From contig SMVS01000062.1 of NCBI GenBank assembly GCA_004357435.1, forward strand, positions 1-26,968: a stretch of DNA of 26,968 nt. Direction: 5' to 3'. Positions 16,608 to 23,726 of the stretch are shown here, piece after piece; position 1 is the stretch's first letter, and each line of letters begins with the position of its first letter. The translations under genes and the position numbers were made by a program. Below the pieces are notes generated by a model. That model did no database searches. It saw nothing but the letters and a program-made list of their open reading frames with translations, and was not told the origin of the DNA. Source of the stretch: Nitrospina sp. (GTDB taxonomy: Bacteria; Nitrospinota; Nitrospinia; Nitrospinales; Nitrospinaceae).

Positions 16608-18089
16608 TCAGGAAGCCGGGCGTGCCCGGTGGCTGGCCCAATCCCGCAAATAGTCAATCTTTTCGCTGGCGGTTACGGCCAGTGGCACGGTTTCCTGGAT
16701 GCATTTGGAAATGTCCTCGGTGGTGAATTCCCGATCCTCCGCATAAGCCCGGTACATGGCGGACAAAATGGCCTGCTCGATTTCGGCGCCGCTGAATTTG
16801 TCCGCCTCCGTGGCCAAGCGGTCGATGTCGTAGGCCGCCGTGTCCCTCTTCTTCAATTGAATGTGAATTTCAAAAATCTTCCTGCGTTCCTCCGATCGCG
16901 GCAGATCGATGAAAAATATTTCATCGAACCGGCCCTTGCGCAGAAGTTCCGGCGGCAGGCTTTCAATGTCATTGGCGGTGGCGATGACAAACACCGGCTT
17001 GGTTTTTTCCTGCATCCAGGTGAGAAAGGTAGCGAACACCCGCGAAGTGGTTCCGGAATCCACCGACCCCGAACTCTGGGTTCCGGAAAACCCCTTTTCG
17101 ATTTCATCGAGCCACAACACGGTGGGGCTCATCGCCTCGGCCAGCGAGATGGCCTTGCGCATGTTTTCCTCGGAATTGCCGATGAAGGAATTGAAAATTT
17201 TCCCCACATCCAGGCGCAGGAGCGGCAGGCTCCATTCGGCGGCGATGGCTCTGGCGGCCAGGCTCTTGCCGCAGCCCTGCACACCCAGCATGAGCAGGCC
17301 TTTCGGTTCCGGCAAACCGTATGCGCGGGCCCTGGCACTGAAGGCGGTGGAGCGCTGATTCAACCAGTCCTTGAGCCGGCCCATGCCCCCCACCTCGTCC
17401 AGAGTGGTGGACAAGCCGATGAAGTCGAGGATGCCGGATTTCCGGATCAATTGTTTTTTTTCAGAAATGATGGCCGGCAGATCCTCCCAGCCGAATTTGC
17501 GATTGGTGATCAGCGCCTTGGCATAAACGTTTTCGGCTTCGTTTTTGGTGAGCCCCAAAGTCGCCTGCACCACTTTTTCCACGAGGTCCGGGCTCAAATC
17601 GATCTCAATTTTTTTGGATTCGCGGTAAGGCGCCAACAAATTGTTCAGGACCGCGGTCAACTCCCTGGCATCGGGCAAAGGCAGATCGTACACCGTGAAG
17701 TCCTTCTCCAACTCTGGCGGAATTTTAAGGACCGGGGAAACCAGAACAATCGTTTTATAACTTCTTTTCAGGTTGCGGGCCAAATCGCGCAGTTGCCTGA
17801 CGATGAGTTCTTTTTCCAGGAAAGGATGAATATCCTGCAATACAAAAATCGCTTTTTCGGTGGAGTCCTCAATGTACCTCAGCACGTCCTGGATCTGCGC
17901 GTCTTTTTTTAATCCGTCCTGCTTGGGATCGAACCCCATGGACAAACTCCATGTGATCACTTTCTTTTGGGTGGCGGCGCCAATTTCCGCCAGCAATTCC
18001 TGCGCCCGGTCTTCTTCCCAAGTCACCAGATACAAAATGGGATAGCGTGCCCGGATGCACAAGATCAGCTGTTGTTTAAGTTCGTTCAT
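16608..18089 (-). CDS. ycf46: Ycf46-type AAA+ ATPase
   Basis: This 493-aa protein strongly resembles Ycf46, a AAA+ protein conserved in cyanobacteria and plastids and scattered among other bacteria. Residues 1-200 are a degenerate AAA-like domain without a P-loop, beginning MNELKQQLILCIRARYPILY. Residues ~225-460 are the active module: Walker A GVQGCGKS (269-276), Walker B VLWLDE (324-329), sensor-1 Asn373 (IATAND) and candidate arginine fingers in LRKGRFDE (384, 387). Ycf46 has been linked in cyanobacteria to inorganic carbon use; its molecular target is not established. It starts 16 bp after the beta-propeller gene, so the two are an operon, with tdh 54 bp downstream. A 7-bp hairpin (AAAAGGC/GCCTTTT, 16592-16608) lies at the stop codon and might reduce read-through into tdh. 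Confidence 0.93.
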   Translation of the reverse strand: MNELKQQLILCIRARYPILYLVTWEEDRAQELLAEIGAATQKKVITWSLSMGFDPKQDGLKKDAQIQDVLRYIEDSTEKAIFVLQDIHPFLEKELIVRQLRDLARNLKRSYKTIVLVSPVLKIPPELEKDFTVYDLPLPDARELTAVLNNLLAPYRESKKIEIDLSPDLVEKVVQATLGLTKNEAENVYAKALITNRKFGWEDLPAIISEKKQLIRKSGILDFIGLSTTLDEVGGMGRLKDWLNQRSTAFSARARAYGLPEPKGLLMLGVQGCGKSLAARAIAAEWSLPLLRLDVGKIFNSFIGNSEENMRKAISLAEAMSPTVLWLDEIEKGFSGTQSSGSVDSGTTSRVFATFLTWMQEKTKPVFVIATANDIESLPPELLRKGRFDEIFFIDLPRSEERRKIFEIHIQLKKRDTAAYDIDRLATEADKFSGAEIEQAILSAMYRAYAEDREFTTEDISKCIQETVPLAVTASEKIDYLRDWASHRARPAS

Positions 18090-18105
18090 GGTTCACATCC
18101 CTGTT

Positions 18106-20046
18106 TTAAAATTCAAGATAAGACCCTCTCGCTTCCGGTTGCGACGGATCATGAATCAACTGATAATAGTGAATGAACTTTGAATCGAGGATCGCCATGC
18201 GGTTGCTGGATGCGCTGACCGCAACGGATTGAATGGCGCCGGTCATGCGTTGCTTCCAAACGCGCTCGCCGGTCACTACCTTGTAGCAGGAAATCGATTC
18301 CCGGTCCGGCACGATCTCCAGAATATCTTTTTCGACCTGGGTCAATACCGAGCGTGAGTGGTGCAATTGATATTCACACTCCAGCTCACCCTGCCGGTTG
18401 CAGAAATATACGTTGCCTTGATCGCCCCGGAAAGCGATCCACTTTTTCAGAGGAATGATTTCCCGAATGGGTCCGGTGGCCTGAAACTTCCATTTCACTT
18501 TACAGTTGAAATCGAGCGCATGACAGCGGCCCATTTCCCCACCGACGTAAATTCCGTCCGGGGTCATCTGCAAACAAGTGATCGGTCCGCCCAGCACCGT
18601 GTGGTTCACACCGCCATTTTTTAAATTCAACGCATAGACCGTCTTGGGCGCTCCGCGAAATACCGCGCAACGTAATTTATGATGGATCTGCAGTTGGTGA
18701 ATGTCCTTGCTGATCGAACCGGACCAGAGGGGTTTTCCCTGGCCGGAAATCATCTTCAACGCGCCACCTTTTTCGTGCACCAGAAAACAGGCTCCCGCCG
18801 GATCGATGCCCAGCCGCTTGATTCCCGTGCCATAGAAAGCGACACGGCTTTCCCGCAGGGTTTCGGTATCCAAAATAAACACTTCATTGGCATTGGCAAG
18901 AAAGACTTTCTTACCCCCCTGAGTGACAAAGATATCTTCGAACGCGGTCATGAACGTTTTCGTCCAAATCGACTTGCCGGAAAAATCAAAAACCTGAAAA
19001 CGTTTTCTTTCGCCATAAACCACGCATTGACCGTTGCCCGAAATATGGACGGTGCCACTGCCCCGGCCGCCTGAACGCGGACTGGGCACCTGCCAGATTT
19101 CTTTTTTATCGGAAACCTCCGCGAAATCGGTCAGTTCCAGAAATTCCGCACGTTGTTCCGTTCCCTGCAGGAATTTATAACAAGACAACATCCCATTGTT
19201 TTCGTACAACAGGATGCGCGTGCCTTGCTGATCGATCCGGCAAATTTCGACATTGGAATCGAGATCCGTCTCCCACAACACATGCGCTTCGCTCGACACC
19301 ATCCGCACATGCTTGAACGGATCCGTTATCAGCAGAGTTTTACCATCGCCGCTGACCGCCACATGCGTTACATTTTTATCCAGATCGATATGTTTGAGGG
19401 TTTGGTTTTCGCCATTATAGATGTAGACACCCCGATCCTGACAGGCGACCGCCAAAATATTTCCCGAATCGTCCAATTCAATGTCAGAGGGATGGGTCCG
19501 CGAAAGGTCGATGTTCGTGGGGTGGTTGACCAACCATAAGTTGGTGCCTTCCGAATCATACAGCCCCAGGCAAATTTCGTTGTGGACGACCCAAAATCGA
19601 TTCTTTCTTGAGGCGGCCTTGAGCCGCCGCCAGGGATGCGGGATCGGCAGTTTCTGAATTATTTTGCCGTTGAAGTTCAGTTTGAGAGGCGGCGATTTCC
19701 AACCCCACAGAATGATATTCCCGGACTGGATTTCAAAAGACGTCCAATAGGATTTGAACCCTTTATTAAAAACCTCCCTGCCGGAGTAATCAAAAGCCAT
19801 CAACCGACTGTACTCATTCAAGACTACGATTCTTTTTTTTACCGGCAGAATGCGAACCTGCAAAACCGCCGGACCGACATTATGCTCCCAAACCACCTTG
19901 CCGTTGGGGTTGATCGCCTGCACATCCCCGTTGCCAAACCCGACAGCGGCCCAATGATCGGTTGCGGAAAAATCGATGCACCGGACGGGACCGTCCACAT
20001 CCGTACGCCACAAACAGCTTCCAGATTTTTTTTTAGGAGTCGCCAC
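18106..20046 (-). CDS. Cytosolic beta-propeller (WD40/PQQ-like) repeat protein
   Basis: This 646-aa protein has no signal peptide and consists of repeated beta-propeller blades of ~40 residues. Recurrent blade ends resemble PQQ/WD40-like repeats (NPNGKVVWEHNVG, DSEGTNLWLVNH, DFSGKSIWTKTF, SGQGKPLWSGSI, DFNCKVKWKFQA, VVTGERVWKQRM), each a Gly-x-x-x-Trp turn. The length fits two propellers of about seven blades. I see no catalytic residues. It lies 16 bp upstream of the Ycf46-type ATPase and probably serves as its scaffold, substrate receptor or sensor; that is inferred from position. The frame starts with GTG at 20046, and the Shine-Dalgarno is weak, so the exact start is uncertain. A divergent small gene begins 175 bp away. 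Confidence 0.85.
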   Translation of the reverse strand: MATPKKKSGSCLWRTDVDGPVRCIDFSATDHWAAVGFGNGDVQAINPNGKVVWEHNVGPAVLQVRILPVKKRIVVLNEYSRLMAFDYSGREVFNKGFKSYWTSFEIQSGNIILWGWKSPPLKLNFNGKIIQKLPIPHPWRRLKAASRKNRFWVVHNEICLGLYDSEGTNLWLVNHPTNIDLSRTHPSDIELDDSGNILAVACQDRGVYIYNGENQTLKHIDLDKNVTHVAVSGDGKTLLITDPFKHVRMVSSEAHVLWETDLDSNVEICRIDQQGTRILLYENNGMLSCYKFLQGTEQRAEFLELTDFAEVSDKKEIWQVPSPRSGGRGSGTVHISGNGQCVVYGERKRFQVFDFSGKSIWTKTFMTAFEDIFVTQGGKKVFLANANEVFILDTETLRESRVAFYGTGIKRLGIDPAGACFLVHEKGGALKMISGQGKPLWSGSISKDIHQLQIHHKLRCAVFRGAPKTVYALNLKNGGVNHTVLGGPITCLQMTPDGIYVGGEMGRCHALDFNCKVKWKFQATGPIREIIPLKKWIAFRGDQGNVYFCNRQGELECEYQLHHSRSVLTQVEKDILEIVPDRESISCYKVVTGERVWKQRMTGAIQSVAVSASSNRMAILDSKFIHYYQLIHDPSQPEARGSYLEF

Positions 20047-20221
20047 GTTTTCGTCGAAAAAGGTCCAAAACCATGAAATTCAATGGGTTCATTAATTTCC
20101 ATTGTAACGGATTCAGGCCGCGAAGGAAGCCTCTAAATATAATTTAAGGTCCAACAAAAAAATTGAAGAATGTTAAACCAGGTGTTGAATGTGGAATTGG
20201 ATTGTGCAATTGTGAAAGACG

Positions 20222-20452
20222 ATGTTAGACGACCGTTACATTTTAAAATTTAAAGCCGCCACCGGGTTTGTCGTGGTCTTGGAATACAAAAATAGCGAAG
20301 AACTCGCCGCCAACCAGAAAAAAATCGAAGAGGCGGGAATTTCCTGCGAGCGATTGCAGGGTTTCAGCTTCAATTTCGATCAATCCGACCTGTACATGGA
20401 CATGCGAAGTCCGGAATGCATTGAACAGTTCGACCTCGACGACTGGATTTAG
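20222..20452 (+). CDS. Small acidic hypothetical protein
   Basis: This 76-aa frame begins MLDDRYILKFKA and ends CIEQFDLDDWI. I do not recognise it. It is acidic, with an alternating hydrophobic N-terminal stretch (FVVVLEY) followed by a charged helix (EELAANQKKIEEAG) and a second strand-like segment, consistent with a small alpha/beta domain. There is no signal peptide or cysteine motif. The ribosome binding site is poor (GAAAGAC just before the ATG). It fills the gap between the divergent beta-propeller gene and the convergent CbiX gene, ending 19 bp before the latter. Amino-acid composition and fit to the gap favour a real gene. Confidence 0.6.
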   Translation: MLDDRYILKFKAATGFVVVLEYKNSEELAANQKKIEEAGISCERLQGFSFNFDQSDLYMDMRSPECIEQFDLDDWI

Positions 20453-20471
20453 ACGGGCTGTCCGGCCCGCA

Positions 20472-20978
20472 CTAAAATTGATTGAGGTGGGACACCAGCA
20501 TTTCAGCCAGCTTTTCCAGATCGAACGGCCAGGCATAGTTCAAATGAATTTTCGGGTGGCGGGCACGCAGGGCGGCGATGATTTCGGGGATCTCCACCTC
20601 GGAATGCGATCCGCCAGGTGTCATCATGGTCGGCACCACGGTGATGGTTCCCACCCCCTCTGCGATGAGTTTCTCGACGGCCCGCGGCACATCGGGGGCG
20701 CAAAATTCATTATAAGCCACCACCAACCGGACACCCTTCAACAAGGGCGCCAGCTTGCCGGCCAGCGCCAACAACCCGGCCTGATAGGGATCGGTTTCCG
20801 GAGTGCGCGGCCATTCCCGGATTTGCCGGTCGAGCTCCACTTCTTCCCGCGAAGGCGGTTGACCGGACGCCCGGCGCTGGCTTTCCAGCTTTTTAAATTT
20901 CTGGACCAAGTCCCGCGGACAATCCTTGGGCAAACCGCCATGCCCCACCAGCACCACCGCCGATTGCGAAGATTTCAT
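20472..20978 (-). CDS. cbiX: CbiX/SirB-type sirohydrochlorin chelatase
   Basis: This 168-aa protein belongs to the small CbiX/SirB class-II chelatases, which insert Co or Fe into sirohydrochlorin for cobalamin or siroheme. The metal-binding His13 is in VVLVGHGG and the second histidine is His125 in TMMTPGGSHSEVEIPEI, matching the family's two-histidine site. It is longer than archaeal CbiX-S (~125 aa) because of a charged insertion at ~30-65 (SREEVELDRQIREWPRTPE). I chose ATG 20978 because AGGAAGG lies 5 nt upstream; the GTG 6 bp further upstream overlaps that site. No other cobalamin or siroheme gene is nearby, so the metal cannot be inferred. A homologous ferrochelatase-like role is possible. 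Confidence 0.87.
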   Translation of the reverse strand: MKSSQSAVVLVGHGGLPKDCPRDLVQKFKKLESQRRASGQPPSREEVELDRQIREWPRTPETDPYQAGLLALAGKLAPLLKGVRLVVAYNEFCAPDVPRAVEKLIAEGVGTITVVPTMMTPGGSHSEVEIPEIIAALRARHPKIHLNYAWPFDLEKLAEMLVSHLNQF

Positions 20979-20983
20979 GCTCA

Positions 20984-20990
20984 CCTTCCT
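20984..20990 (-). promoter_or_regulatory. Ribosome binding site deciding the cbiX start
   Basis: AGGAAGG on the minus strand, 5 nt before ATG 20978. It overlaps the alternative GTG at 20984, so that codon is unlikely to be used. Confidence 0.7.
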
Positions 20991-21099
20991 GAATAGTTTA
21001 ATGCCTGCGACTCACTACTTTAACCTCTGGTCCGCGTCGCAACAACCCCATAGTTCACGGCCCCTCCAAGGAGAGCTTTGTATAAGTGTCATTTTTTGT

Positions 21100-21121
21100 G
21101 TTGCCTCATTCATGAGGCAAC
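21100..21121. repeat. Inverted repeat GTTGCCTCAT-TC-ATGAGGCAAC
   Basis: Two 10-bp arms match perfectly around a 2-nt centre. Outer segments GTGTC (21086-21090) and GACAC (21122-21126) could extend the pairing. A T-run precedes it on the plus strand and no T-run follows on either strand, so it is not a standard terminator. It may be an operator for cbiX, whose start lies ~120 bp away. Confidence 0.55.
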
Positions 21122-21129
21122 GACACCCA

Positions 21130-21240
21130 GGAACAAGCCCCCTAGCCCCCTTCGGAGAAGGGGGGACACATCGGTCTCCCATCGAAGCTATCGGGACTGA
21201 TCCAAAGTTTTCGGGTTATGCAAAATTCTCCCTTCCAAGA
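21130..21240. repeat. Candidate dispersed intergenic repeat with GC hairpin
   Basis: The block begins with a C-rich run and a perfect hairpin CCCCCTTC-GGA-GAAGGGGG (21146-21164). It continues through sequence of a style I associate with repeated intergenic elements in some genomes. Only one copy is in this window, so repetition is a suspicion. Confidence 0.3.
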
Positions 21241-21342
21241 GGGTTGCTTTGCGGTTGACCCGCCATGGATTAACAGGCAAAATCGTCTGCATGTTTTCCT
21301 GATCCTGTCCATTGAACAAAGATAATCCTGTGAGGAGCAACC

Positions 21343-22956
21343 ATGAATAAAGTCCCCGTAGCGAATTGGAATCAACTCAAGGACCGCACTCCGGTTTATG
21401 CTCTGGTCGCCAACGTTGATCTGGTGATCGTTCGTTTTGACGACCGGGTTTCGGTTTTGTACGGGCGCTGTCCCCATCGCGGGGCTCTGCTGGCCGATGG
21501 ATCGGTGCAAGGCGATAATATAATATGCGGTGTGCACGGCTGGGATTTTCGATACGACACCGGCATCAGCGAATACAACAACGACGAGGCCCTGCCGCTG
21601 TTCAATTCCTGGATGGAGCAAGGCCAAGTCCTGGTCGATGAAGAAGAAATCATCGCCTGGGAAAAGGACCATCCCCAAGCTTATGATCGGGAAGGCTACC
21701 TGGGGCTTTACGCCGACCTGGAAGGCACCTCCCAGGAACCGCACGTTGCCCTCATCCAGAAGCTGGCCCAGGACGGACTCTCCCAGCTGGGGCATCATGG
21801 ACCGGTGGCGGCGATGGGCGTCCCGCATGACGAGCTTCCGGCCTGGGACGACATCCAAATTCTCACCGCGCAAATTTCCAAATTGCCGCAATTGGACGAT
21901 GCCGCAGTCGCTACCGAGGTGGTGATCGGTCCCAACAGCAAAAAACCTTTGCGCCTGTCGATCCCTCTTTTTGTTTCTGACATGAGTTTTGGGGCGCTGT
22001 CCGAGGAAGCCAAAATCGCTCTGGCGCGGGGGGCGGAAATGGCCGGCACCGGCATCTGCTCCGGCGAAGGCGGCATGCTCCCCGAGGAACAGCAAGCCAA
22101 CTCCCGCTATTTTTACGAACTAGCTTCCGGCCGGTTCGGCTATTCCATGGATAAAGTCCAGCTCTGCCAGGCGTTTCATTTCAAGGGCGGCCAAGGCGCC
22201 AAAACCGGAACCGGTGGGCATTTACCCGGCCCCAAGGTCACCAGCAAGATTGCCCAGGTGCGGGGCTTGCAGGAGGGCGAACCGGCGGTGTCGCCACCGC
22301 GCTTTGTGGATTGGACGGAACCGTCACGGTTCCGCGATTTTGCGAACGAGGTGCGGCAGGCGACCGGCGGCATTCCCATCGGCTACAAACTATCGGCTCA
22401 GCACATTGAAAGGGACATCGACACGGCGCTGGATATCGGCGTCGATTACATCATCCTCGATGGACGCGGCGGCGGCACCGGAGCGGCGCCGCTGATTTTT
22501 CGCGACAATATTTCCGTGCCCACCATCCCGGCGCTGGCACGGGCCCGGCGGCACCTCGATGGACTGCACCGGCAGGACGTCACTTTGATCATCACCGGCG
22601 GCTTGCGGACTCCCGCCGATTTCACCAAGGCCCTGGCGCTGGGAGCGGACGCGGTCGCCTTATCAAACGCCGCGATTCAGGCCATCGGCTGTATCGGCAT
22701 GCGGGCCTGCCACACCAACAACTGCCCGGTCGGCATTGCCACGCAAAAGCCGCACCTTAGAGCGCGGCTGATCATCGACCAATCCGCCGAACAGCTGGCC
22801 CGGTTTTTCGACGCCTCGGTGCAATTGATGAAGGTGTTGGCGCGGGCCTGTGGACACACGCGGCTGGAGCAACTGAACGTGGACGATCTGACTACCTGGA
22901 AGCGGGACATGGCCCACCTGACGGGAATATCCTACGCCGGTGTCACGCCTTTATAA
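21343..22956 (+). CDS. Rieske [2Fe-2S]-glutamate synthase FMN-domain fusion protein
   Basis: This 537-aa protein joins an N-terminal Rieske domain to the FMN-binding domain of glutamate synthase (GltB2). The Rieske ligands are Cys43-x-His45 (RCPHRGALLADG) and Cys62-x-x-His65 (ICGVHGWDF). Residues ~160-530 carry the GltS core: PLFVSDMSFGALSEEAK, GEGGMLPEE, FKGGQGAKTGTGGHLPG, and the [3Fe-4S] cysteines 450, 456 and 461 (spacing x5, x4). The glutaminase domain with its N-terminal catalytic Cys and the GltD-type subunit are absent, so it cannot take ammonia from glutamine by itself. The Rieske centre may feed or take electrons. The family motif PPHHD is replaced by PPRFVDW, another sign of changed function. 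A GAGGAG lies 5 nt before the ATG. It is monocistronic. Confidence 0.92.
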   Translation: MNKVPVANWNQLKDRTPVYALVANVDLVIVRFDDRVSVLYGRCPHRGALLADGSVQGDNIICGVHGWDFRYDTGISEYNNDEALPLFNSWMEQGQVLVDEEEIIAWEKDHPQAYDREGYLGLYADLEGTSQEPHVALIQKLAQDGLSQLGHHGPVAAMGVPHDELPAWDDIQILTAQISKLPQLDDAAVATEVVIGPNSKKPLRLSIPLFVSDMSFGALSEEAKIALARGAEMAGTGICSGEGGMLPEEQQANSRYFYELASGRFGYSMDKVQLCQAFHFKGGQGAKTGTGGHLPGPKVTSKIAQVRGLQEGEPAVSPPRFVDWTEPSRFRDFANEVRQATGGIPIGYKLSAQHIERDIDTALDIGVDYIILDGRGGGTGAAPLIFRDNISVPTIPALARARRHLDGLHRQDVTLIITGGLRTPADFTKALALGADAVALSNAAIQAIGCIGMRACHTNNCPVGIATQKPHLRARLIIDQSAEQLARFFDASVQLMKVLARACGHTRLEQLNVDDLTTWKRDMAHLTGISYAGVTPL

Positions 22957-23046
22957 CGGCACCGGCTAAATTTTCCGAGGACCTTTGCCCTTGGCGGGAG
23001 AAGCAAAAGGCTAACCTTTGAGAATCATGCCAATAATTATTGAGGC

Positions 23047-23085
23047 CGGGCAGAGTTTGGCCCGTTAGCTCCGGCGCTTCGCCGG
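23047..23085 (-). terminator. Tandem GC-rich hairpins after the short pentapeptide gene
   Basis: Two hairpins follow the minus-strand stop at 23092: CCGGCG-CTT-CGCCGG (23071-23085) and CGGGC/GCCCG (23047-23064). Neither has a T-run on the minus strand, so termination by this element is uncertain. Confidence 0.3.
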
Positions 23086-23091
23086 CTGGAC

Positions 23092-23496
23092 TCATTCATG
23101 GCACGTGAAAGTGGTGTCGGAGGTCCAGGTGAGTTGGATGGTGTCGGGCAATTGGGTGGTCTTGTCGAGGTAGGCCAACTCCAGCTGGTCGCAGGTGAGG
23201 TTGATGGTGTTTCTAAGGTCCGCCCCGTGAAGGTAAGCATCGGTGAATTCGGCATCGGTGAGATCGGCGCCGTTGAGGTCGGCCTCGCTGAGTACGGCGC
23301 TGGTGAGATCGGCTTCACGCAGGTTGGCGCCCCGCAAGTCGGCACAGAGCAGATAGGAGTAGCTCAAATCGGCCTCTTCCAGGTTGGCATGGTCCAGTTT
23401 GGCCTGCATCAACTTTTGGTGGCTGAGGTCAGCGCCTTTTAAATCGGCTTTGCTGCTTTCCACCTTGATTCGATTTTCGATCCATTCCGGCAACAT
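23092..23496 (-). CDS. Short pentapeptide-repeat protein
   Basis: The 134-aa product has a short N-terminal helix (LPEWIENRIKVESS), then ~16 pentapeptides of the A(D/N)LXX type at about 17-95 (ADLKGADLSHQKL to ADLRNT), and a threonine-rich tail ending TCHE. This predicts a beta-helix of about four coils. There is no signal peptide. The frame can be extended to a TTG at 23589, but that TTG is the first part of a perfect TTGACA -35 box, so ATG 23496 is preferred. The gene is read divergently from the porin with nearly abutting promoters, and GC-rich hairpins follow its stop. It is much shorter than the pentapeptide protein at 10724-12202. Its function is unknown. Confidence 0.85.
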   Translation of the reverse strand: MLPEWIENRIKVESSKADLKGADLSHQKLMQAKLDHANLEEADLSYSYLLCADLRGANLREADLTSAVLSEADLNGADLTDAEFTDAYLHGADLRNTINLTCDQLELAYLDKTTQLPDTIQLTWTSDTTFTCHE

Positions 23497-23560
23497 GCTT
23501 GGTTCCGCTGATTGGGAGTGAGTGTATTGAATGGAGCTACTGCCAAAACTAACGCCGATC

Positions 23561-23589
23561 AATGTATTATTCCACCGGAAAGTTGTCAA
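23561..23589 (-). promoter_or_regulatory. Sigma70-type promoter for the short pentapeptide gene
   Basis: Minus-strand TTGACA (23584-23589, perfect -35), 17-bp spacer, TACATT (23561-23566, 4/6 of -10). The predicted leader before ATG 23496 is ~58 nt. Confidence 0.65.
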
Positions 23590-23594
23590 TAATA

Positions 23595-23622
23595 TTGATA
23601 TAGGAAAAAAAATATCTATAAT
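23595..23622 (+). promoter_or_regulatory. Sigma70-type promoter for the porin gene
   Basis: Plus-strand TTGATA (23595-23600, 5/6 of -35), 16-bp A-rich spacer, TATAAT (23617-23622, perfect -10). Its -35 box is 5 bp from the -35 box of the divergent pentapeptide promoter. The predicted leader before the porin GTG is ~98 nt. Confidence 0.7.
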
Positions 23623-23712
23623 AAATCAGCTCGCAACAAAAGCAATTATTCGTCCCATTCCAATCCAACAAATCCCTTCCAAAATATTCTCGTTATGTAC
23701 ATGAAAGAACCC

Positions 23713-23720
23713 AAAGGAGG
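23713..23720 (+). promoter_or_regulatory. Ribosome binding site for the porin GTG start
   Basis: AAAGGAGG, 6 nt before GTG 23727, is a full-strength Shine-Dalgarno. It supports the unusual GTG start, which also gives a complete signal peptide. Confidence 0.85.
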
Positions 23721-23726
23721 ATAAGC

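Larger units (their letters stand above)
20979..21342. other. Divergent intergenic region between cbiX and the Rieske-GltB2 gene
   Basis: These ~360 bp must hold promoters for both flanking genes. They contain a perfect inverted repeat (21100-21121), a GC-rich hairpin and a block that looks like a dispersed intergenic repeat (21130-21240). A possible promoter for the plus-strand gene is TTGACC (from 21255) with CAAAAT 17 bp further on. The ribosome binding site GAGGAG is at 21332-21337. Confidence 0.5.

Noticed and set aside
16017..17912. 631-codon plus-strand open frame antisense to tdh and ycf46
   Set aside because: It overlaps two clearly identified genes, has no ribosome binding site, and its His/Arg/Gln/Phe-rich composition is that of a complementary-strand shadow.
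21142..22095. 317-codon minus-strand open frame antisense to the Rieske-GltB2 gene
   Set aside because: It lies opposite a gene with intact catalytic motifs and continues into the intergenic repeat; no domain is recognisable.
23497..23589. N-terminal extension of the short pentapeptide protein to TTG 23589
   Set aside because: That TTG belongs to a perfect TTGACA -35 box with a -10 at the right distance, so the segment is promoter and leader.
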